Positions 58,816 through 64,000 of a DNA stretch of 64,000 bases are shown here, piece by piece. Source of the stretch: Emticicia agri (GTDB lineage: Bacteria > Bacteroidota > Bacteroidia > Cytophagales > Spirosomataceae); the NCBI RefSeq assembly GCF_004168285.1, contig NZ_SEWF01000009.1:1-64000 (forward strand), in the 5' to 3' direction. Numbering within the stretch: the first letter of the stretch is position 1; every line of letters starts with the position of its first letter. Made by a program: the position numbers and the translations under genes. Under the pieces are notes generated by a model that saw only the letters and a program-made list of their open reading frames with translations, did no database searches and had not been told where the DNA came from.

Positions 58816-59778
58816 ATGAATTGGATAAAACCTCTCACCATTGTTGAATACGTTTTCATTGGCCTGTTTCTTTTAATATATATTGTATATTTCATACGAA
58901 CTTACCTGATAGCCAAGCGTTTAGGTACTACTTCACGTTCGGTAGTAATCAAGTTTTTTATCAGAACGGGCTATTTAGGATTGTGTATCATTGGTTTATT
59001 GGGACCAAGTTTTGGGGTAAGCGAAATTGAAGCACAGGCAACAGGTAAAGATGTGTATTTTGCTTTTGATGTGTCAAGGTCGATGGATGCCATAGATATT
59101 GAGCCAACAAGATTAGAAAAAGTAAAGTTTGAGTTAATCAAAAACCTGAATGCACTAAAGTCTGATAGAGTGGGAATTGTGGTTTTTTCCCAAAGTGCGT
59201 ATATCCATATACCCCTTACGTATGATAAAGATGCCCTGAAACTATTTATTCAGAAATTAAGCAGCGACTTGTTTACAGAATCGGGTACAGACCTCAATAC
59301 TGCGCTCAAACTGATTCAGGGCAAGTATAACTCGGCTAATGCTAACAGTCATAGAGCCAAGGTAATTGTGATGGTAAGCGATGGTGAAGACTTCGGACAA
59401 TTAGCCTCTGAGGTTATTCTGGATTTGAGAAAAAACCGGGTAAGTTTTCTGGTTTTAGGCGTGGGTACACCACAAGGAGGTAAAATTAAAGAGGGAAATG
59501 GCTTTAAAAAGGATAAGAAAGGAAATGAAATTGTTTCGAAATTAGATGCCGATTACCTGAAGCAACTTGCTAAAGTTCTGAATGGAAAGTACTTTCAACT
59601 ATCCAATCAGGTTAATGATGTGTCGGCTATTTTAAAGGAGGTTTCACAATTGGAAAACAACTGGGTTGATACACGAAAAATGACCGTTGCCAATAATAAG
59701 TACTTCTATTTTGTTTTTCTGGGGTTGATTTTAATGATTATTGATATATTGATAACCATTCGTACAATTAAGCTATAG
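58816..59778 (+). CDS. batB: BatB-type von Willebrand factor A membrane protein
   Basis: 320 residues: two TM helices near the N-terminus (about 9-31 and 50-68), a VWA domain (about 75-280) with the MIDAS motif 'FDVSRSMDAID', Thr in 'TESGTDLNTALKL' and Asp in 'VMVSDGEDFG', and a C-terminal TM (about 298-315). This is the BatA/BatB layout of the Bacteroides aerotolerance operon, where MoxR, a DUF58 protein, BatA-D and others act together. Only batB and batC are here. Two close homologues exist in the family, so the A/B choice is inferred from the TPR gene following. Confidence 0.85.
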   Translation: MNWIKPLTIVEYVFIGLFLLIYIVYFIRTYLIAKRLGTTSRSVVIKFFIRTGYLGLCIIGLLGPSFGVSEIEAQATGKDVYFAFDVSRSMDAIDIEPTRLEKVKFELIKNLNALKSDRVGIVVFSQSAYIHIPLTYDKDALKLFIQKLSSDLFTESGTDLNTALKLIQGKYNSANANSHRAKVIVMVSDGEDFGQLASEVILDLRKNRVSFLVLGVGTPQGGKIKEGNGFKKDKKGNEIVSKLDADYLKQLAKVLNGKYFQLSNQVNDVSAILKEVSQLENNWVDTRKMTVANNKYFYFVFLGLILMIIDILITIRTIKL

Positions 59779-59803
59779 CTCATAAGTGCTTTAATTTTTA
59801 TTA

Positions 59804-60460
59804 ATGAATACCTGGTTCTTTTATATTATTCTGCTATTTCTCAATTTCCGTTCGCTTACCAATGTTTCTGAACGGAACAGACTGAAAATTGAAGCCGGAA
59901 CAGCTTTTATGAAAAAGAACTATGCACTGGCCAGAGATAAATATCAGAATTTGGCCAATGTATCTTTTAACTTGGAACCCGAGGCAAGACTGAATATGGC
60001 TCATGCGTATTTTTATACCAAAGATACCACAAGAGCGCTGATGGAGTATAAAAGATTGCTGAAAGTAAGCGATGAGCAGATTTTTACAGGGGCTTTAATT
60101 CAGATAGCCGTGATTAATGCCATGCAGAAAGACAGTATAACAGCCATGCAATTGTTTAAAGAGGCATTACAGAAAAATCCTGATAACCAGACGGCTCGTT
60201 ATAATTTTGAATTATTAAAAAAGCGATTGCCCGATAACAATCCACCACCTCCACCTCAGAGCCAGGAAAATGCTTCTCAAAATGCAGAAACCCGACAATC
60301 AGAAGAGAAGAAAGATGAATTACAATCGACAGACCCTGAGAAAATGAGCAGAGAAAAAGCATTGCAGCTATTAGATGCTATGAAAAGTAATGAGCTACAA
60401 TATACTCCCCGGCGTAAGGCCACTAATGCAAAGAATAGTAAAATTGAAAAAGACTGGTAA
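59804..60460 (+). CDS. batC: BatC-like TPR protein
   Basis: 218 residues. Short hydrophobic N-terminus ('MNTWFFYIILLFLNF'), then TPR-type helix pairs (about 25-140; 'GTAFMKKNYALARDKYQNLA', 'EARLNMAHAYFYTKDTTRAL', 'LFKEALQKNPDNQTARYNFE'). A Pro-rich break ('NNPPPPPQSQ') and a charged C-terminal segment follow, 'EKMSREKALQLLDAMKSNEL'. This is the usual BatC shape. It starts 25 bp after batB. batA, batD and moxR do not follow; purC comes next. Confidence 0.8.
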   Translation: MNTWFFYIILLFLNFRSLTNVSERNRLKIEAGTAFMKKNYALARDKYQNLANVSFNLEPEARLNMAHAYFYTKDTTRALMEYKRLLKVSDEQIFTGALIQIAVINAMQKDSITAMQLFKEALQKNPDNQTARYNFELLKKRLPDNNPPPPPQSQENASQNAETRQSEEKKDELQSTDPEKMSREKALQLLDAMKSNELQYTPRRKATNAKNSKIEKDW

Positions 60461-60495
60461 GGTCGCATAAGATTTAAATAATCATTTTAATAAGT

Positions 60496-61443
60496 ATGAA
60501 AAAAAATTCTGTAGTAAAGGAAACGCATTTCAATTTCGAGGGTCAGACAGGTTTTTATCGTGGAAAAGTTCGTGATGTTTATGATTTTAATGATAAAGTA
60601 GTGATGATAGCCTCTGATAGAATCTCAGCATTTGATGTGATTTTACCAAGACCTATTCCGTGTAAAGGACAGGTATTAAATCAGATAGCCTCTAAATTTC
60701 TGAATGCCACTAAAGATATAGTTCCTAACTGGCTTTTAGCAACACCAGACCCTAACGTATCAGTAGGCATTAAATGCGAAACCTTTCCTGTTGAAATGGT
60801 AGTAAGGGGTTATCTGGTAGGTCATAGCTGGCGTACTTATAAAAGTGGTCTGAGAACACTCTGCGGTGTTAAACTACCTGAAGGTATGGTTGAGAATCAG
60901 AAGTTTCCTACGCCAATCATCACACCTTCAACCAAAGCGCATGAAGGGCATGATGAAGATATATCTCGTGAAGAAATCATCAGCAGAGGGTTAGTTGCAG
61001 AAGAGAAGTATGCACAACTTGAAAAATATGCTTTAGCACTTTTTGAAAAGGGTACACAGATGGCAGCCGAAAAAGGTTTGATATTGGCTGATACAAAATA
61101 CGAATTTGGAGAAAATGAGGGAACCATCTATCTGATAGATGAAATTCATACACCGGATTCTTCAAGGTATTTTTATGCTGATGGCTATGAAGAAAACCTT
61201 TCTAAAGGCTTGCCTCAAAAGCAATTATCTAAGGAGTTTGTAAGGGAATGGCTGATTGCCAATAATTTTCAAGGGAAAGATGGACAGGTAGTCCCTGAAA
61301 TGACCGATGAAAAAGTAGAAGAAATTTCAAAACGTTACATCGAACTTTATGAAAAAGTAACCGGAGAAATCTTTGAACCGTCAAATAGTGAAGATATTAT
61401 TCAGAGAATAGAAGATAACATAAAAAATTATCTGAAAGCCTGA
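60496..61443 (+). CDS. purC: Phosphoribosylaminoimidazole-succinocarboxamide synthase
   Basis: SAICAR synthetase of purine biosynthesis, joining aspartate to CAIR with ATP. The 315 residues are the longer single-domain form. Motifs: '[20 protein letters not shown]', '[20 protein letters not shown]', '[17 protein letters not shown]', '[13 protein letters not shown]', and '[20 protein letters not shown]'. It starts 35 bp after batC, so read-through from batBC is possible. Terminator at 61464. Confidence 0.96.
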   Translation: MKKNSVVKETHFNFEGQTGFYRGKVRDVYDFNDKVVMIASDRISAFDVILPRPIPCKGQVLNQIASKFLNATKDIVPNWLLATPDPNVSVGIKCETFPVEMVVRGYLVGHSWRTYKSGLRTLCGVKLPEGMVENQKFPTPIITPSTKAHEGHDEDISREEIISRGLVAEEKYAQLEKYALALFEKGTQMAAEKGLILADTKYEFGENEGTIYLIDEIHTPDSSRYFYADGYEENLSKGLPQKQLSKEFVREWLIANNFQGKDGQVVPEMTDEKVEEISKRYIELYEKVTGEIFEPSNSEDIIQRIEDNIKNYLKA

Positions 61444-61463
61444 ACTGACAAGGTATTAAACAA

Positions 61464-61498
61464 ATTGAGCCACACCTAAGGTGCGGCTCAATATTTTC
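61464..61498. terminator. Terminator between purC and gltD
   Basis: ATTGAGCC (61464-61471) pairs with GGCTCAAT (61485-61492), with inner pairing around a short loop, then TATTTTCT. It lies between convergent genes and is AT-rich on both sides, so it may serve both. Confidence 0.75.
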
Positions 61499-61511
61499 TC
61501 TGAAGATAAAA

Positions 61512-63017
61512 TCATATACCAATATAAGCCGGAGAAATCATGGATACAGATTTTGCTTCCAATAATGATTCTCCCATCAAATATTCATCAACTTTTCTGG
61601 CACATTCACGGCCTTCTGAAATGGCCCAAACTACCAGAGATTGTCCACGACGCACATCGCCTGCGGCAAAGATTTTAGATTTATTGGTCTGATATTCCAA
61701 CGCTTTTACATTCTTTCTTTCATCAACCTCAATTTCTAATTGTTGCAATAAATCCTGTTGAGGATTTGTGAAACCTGCCGCAATTAAAGCTAATTCGCAA
61801 GGAATTTCTCTTTCGTTCATCTCTACCCTTGTACCATTAAACATGGCTGCTTCTGAAATTAAAATCCCTTTCAGATTGCCATCAGCATCACCAATATATT
61901 CTTTTACATTGATACTGAACAAACGCTCGCAACCCTCTTCGTGCGAAGTAGAGGTACGCTTGGTTAAAGGCCAGTTAGGCCATGGAGTAGTTTCTGCTCT
62001 GAATTTATAATATGGTTGTTTTTTATCGTCGATACTTGGTTCAGGCATTACCTCAACTTGTGTAATACTTTTAGCTCCTTGACGATTTGATGTACCCACA
62101 CAGTCAGAACCTGTGTCGCCACCACCGATTACCATTACATTTTTTCCTGTAGCTAATAACTCACCGTTGGCATAAGCCTCGCCTTTGTGGTCAGTAATGC
62201 GGTCAATATTGGCTACACGCTTATTTTGTTGGCTCAGAAACTCCATAGCCGGATAAATGCCTTTGAGTTCTTTGCCCTTGATGTCTATCATTCTTGGAAT
62301 AGTTGAACCACCAGCCAATACAATAGCATCAAAATCACGTACCAAATCACCAGCTTTTATATTTTCTCCGACATTGGCATTAGTCTTGAAAAGAATGCCT
62401 TCTTCCTGCATGACGGCTACTCTACGTTTGACAACCGATTTATCTAACTTAAAGTCAGGAATACCGTATCTTAATAGACCACCCACTTCGTCGGCTCTTT
62501 CAAAAACGGTAACCCAATGGCCCGCTTTATTTAATTGTGACGCAGCTGCTAATCCTGCCGGACCGGAACCTACTACTGCTACTTTTTTGCCTGTTCTTTT
62601 GCTTGGAATATTAGGTTTTACCCAGCCGTTTTCGTAGGCTTTTTCAATGATTGATTTCTCAATGTATTCGATAGCTACCGGAGGTTTATTGATACCCAAA
62701 ACGCAAGAGGCTTCGCAAGGAGCAGGGCATATTCTACCCGTAAATTCAGGGAAATTATTGGTAGAACTCAATATCTGATAAGCATACTCCCAGTTTTCTT
62801 CCCATACCGCGTCATTGAACTCCGGAATAATATTGCCAAGAGGGCAACCATTATGACAAAACGGAACCCCACAGTCCATGCAGCGTGCAGCTTGTTCACG
62901 TGTTTGCTGGGTATCATAACTGGTTTCTACCTCATTATAATCTTTTTTTCTTTCGAGTACATCACGTTTTAAAGACGGCTGACGTTCAAACTCTAAAAAA
63001 CCACTTGGTTTTCCCAT
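61512..63017 (-). CDS. gltD: Glutamate synthase small (beta) subunit
   Basis: 501 residues, full length. NADPH-oxidising flavoprotein subunit of GOGAT. N-terminal cysteine cluster for Fe-S binding ('[20 protein letters not shown]', '[15 protein letters not shown]'), FAD motif '[20 protein letters not shown]' at about 147, NADPH motif '[20 protein letters not shown]' at about 290, and '[20 protein letters not shown]' near the C-terminus. It lies 89 bp downstream of gltB on the same strand and is probably co-transcribed. Confidence 0.96.
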   Translation of the reverse strand: MGKPSGFLEFERQPSLKRDVLERKKDYNEVETSYDTQQTREQAARCMDCGVPFCHNGCPLGNIIPEFNDAVWEENWEYAYQILSSTNNFPEFTGRICPAPCEASCVLGINKPPVAIEYIEKSIIEKAYENGWVKPNIPSKRTGKKVAVVGSGPAGLAAASQLNKAGHWVTVFERADEVGGLLRYGIPDFKLDKSVVKRRVAVMQEEGILFKTNANVGENIKAGDLVRDFDAIVLAGGSTIPRMIDIKGKELKGIYPAMEFLSQQNKRVANIDRITDHKGEAYANGELLATGKNVMVIGGGDTGSDCVGTSNRQGAKSITQVEVMPEPSIDDKKQPYYKFRAETTPWPNWPLTKRTSTSHEEGCERLFSINVKEYIGDADGNLKGILISEAAMFNGTRVEMNEREIPCELALIAAGFTNPQQDLLQQLEIEVDERKNVKALEYQTNKSKIFAAGDVRRGQSLVVWAISEGRECARKVDEYLMGESLLEAKSVSMISPAYIGI

Positions 63018-63062
63018 TTCTTTATTATGATTTTGTGTATATCTTTAGGTTGTTTAAGTTAA

Positions 63063-63093
63063 GACAAGATAAAACACAAGGCTTTATCTTGTC
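63063..63093. promoter_or_regulatory. Intercistronic hairpin between gltB and gltD
   Basis: GACAAGATAAA (63063-63073) and TTTATCTTGTC (63083-63093) are perfect inverted repeats, 9-bp loop, in the 89-bp gap between the two subunit genes. No T-run follows on the minus strand, so it may be an mRNA stability or attenuation element. Confidence 0.6.
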
Positions 63094-63106
63094 AGAATGG
63101 CAGCGT

Positions 63107-64000
63107 TTACGCTAAAACTTTTTCAAGCTCTGCTTTCTTTTTTCTTTCAAGCAATACACGTTTGTAATCGGTTGGAATTACCTTTACGAATTTAGAAACT
63201 TCAGTTTCAAAATCTGATAAGATAACCTGTGCAACACTACTATCCGTTACAGCCTGATGCTTTTCTATAAAGGCTTTAAGCATTTCGGCATCTTCTTGGT
63301 CTGGTTTTTCTAAACCAACCATTTCTTTGTTGCATTTCGATTCAAAATCGCCATCGACGTCGTAGATATATGCAATACCACCACTCATACCGGCCGCAAA
63401 ATTTCTTCCGGTTTTCCCTAAAATAATAGCCAGACCTCCTGTCATATATTCGCAACCGTGGTCGCCTACACCTTCCACTACTACTCTGGCACCTGAATTT
63501 CTTACACAGAAACGCTCACCTGCCAGCCCTCTGATATAGGCTTCACCAGACGTTGCGCCATAAAAAGCCACGTTACCGATTACCATATTTTCTTCGGCCT
63601 TAAACTTCGCTTTTCTGTCAGGATATACAATCAGTTCAGCACCACACAGGCCTTTACCGAAGTAGTCATTTGAGTCGCCTTCCAATTCTAATTTTAAGCC
63701 TTTTGTAGAGAATGCGCCAAATGATTGTCCTGATGTACCTCTGTATTTAAAATGGATAGTACCATAAGGCAACCCTTCTCCTTTATGAATCTTGGAGATT
63801 TCGTTGGAAGTCATCGTTCCGATGCTTCTGTTCAGGTTATTGACAGTATATTCTGCGGTTACTTCCTGTTTATTATTAATAGCAGGTTGGGCATCTTTTA
63901 TCATTTGCCAGTCAAGCACATTAGCAATACCGTGGTCTTGTTCTTCCTGTTTGTACTGGGCTACATCAAGCGTAGTTGGTTCTTTGTAAAGAATACCGCT
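63107..64000 (-). CDS. gltB: Glutamate synthase large (alpha) subunit, C-terminal part
   Basis: The gene runs off the right edge; the visible 297 codons are the C-terminal end (the first in-frame Met in this part is internal). It shows the GXGXG beta-helix domain of GltB: 'GTSGQSFGAFSTKGLKLELE', 'GLCGAELIVYP', 'GATSGEAYIRGLAGERFCVR', 'GARVVVEGVGDHGCEYMTGG' and 'AGMSGGIAYIYD'. This domain links the amidotransferase and synthase halves in GOGAT. The terminal segment 'FVKVIPTDYKRVL' is also typical. gltD follows downstream. Confidence 0.95.
   Translation of the reverse strand, partial: SGILYKEPTTLDVAQYKQEEQDHGIANVLDWQMIKDAQPAINNKQEVTAEYTVNNLNRSIGTMTSNEISKIHKGEGLPYGTIHFKYRGTSGQSFGAFSTKGLKLELEGDSNDYFGKGLCGAELIVYPDRKAKFKAEENMVIGNVAFYGATSGEAYIRGLAGERFCVRNSGARVVVEGVGDHGCEYMTGGLAIILGKTGRNFAAGMSGGIAYIYDVDGDFESKCNKEMVGLEKPDQEDAEMLKAFIEKHQAVTDSSVAQVILSDFETEVSKFVKVIPTDYKRVLLERKKKAELEKVLA

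Overview
The window is AT-rich chromosomal DNA from a member of the Bacteroidota, most likely order Cytophagales (the order is inference). The evidence is a complete SprA (Type IX secretion translocon), a GldF gliding-motility permease, a secreted lyase with a T9SS-type C-terminal sorting domain, tandem DUF4199 membrane proteins, many FtsX-type permeases, and one near-perfect Bacteroidota promoter (TTG-N21-TAnnTTTG) before queA. No rRNA, tRNA, CRISPR array, prophage or transposase gene was seen. Two short imperfect palindromes with terminal inverted repeats (4339-4501 and 46393-46588) look like MITE- or REP-type elements.

Layout. 1-4.2 kb, leftward: a papain-type peptidase with a repetitive acidic tail (cut by the window edge), ybeY and an MMPL/RND-type exporter. 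4.6-11 kb, rightward: gcvH, a dihydroorotase homologue that lacks several metal ligands, two DUF4199 proteins, gldF, a PhzF-family gene, queA (with a 20-codon leader ORF overlapping its start) and ispD. 11-24 kb, leftward: a lipoprotein, an SDR, the giant sprA, ruvA, a small outer-membrane protein, and a three-gene ABC export operon (ATPase, FtsX permease with a His/Glu-rich insert, DUF3299-like periplasmic protein) that may be linked to metal homeostasis. 24.2 kb, rightward: an unusual membrane-bound AraC-type regulator.

25.5-36.1 kb, leftward, is the most unusual block: a PadR repressor followed by four tandem paralogous ~800-residue FtsX/MacB-type permeases with no ATPase among them. The spacers hold scars of further permease copies (a C-terminal membrane-segment remnant, an orphan last-codons remnant, and a doubled spacer unit), so the array has expanded and contracted by recombination. 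Upstream of padR are two direct copies of a 16-bp palindrome (operator candidates). A divergent small gene pair there reads better as one membrane protein interrupted by a -1 frameshift.

36.8-48.9 kb is mixed accessory and metabolic content: an NAD(P)-binding epimerase-like protein with a Crp/Fnr regulator, a metallophosphoesterase, a sialate-esterase-like lipoprotein, a duplicated CarboxypepD_reg protein ending in a TonB plug without a barrel, an S74 auto-chaperone fibre-like protein next to a T9SS-exported pectate-lyase-like protein, an NTF2-like lipoprotein, a 1-Cys peroxiredoxin and a membrane-anchored GH25 muramidase. 49-64 kb: pgi, a LysM protein with a degenerate transglycosylase domain, a formylglycine-generating-enzyme-like lipoprotein, a polysaccharide cluster (Wzy/ligase-like protein, GT4, acyltransferase, SGNH hydrolase), a batB-batC pair, purC, and gltB/gltD in the leftward direction (gltB runs off the right edge).

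Functions are assigned from motifs read by eye. No database search was run, and family names come from general knowledge of the families.
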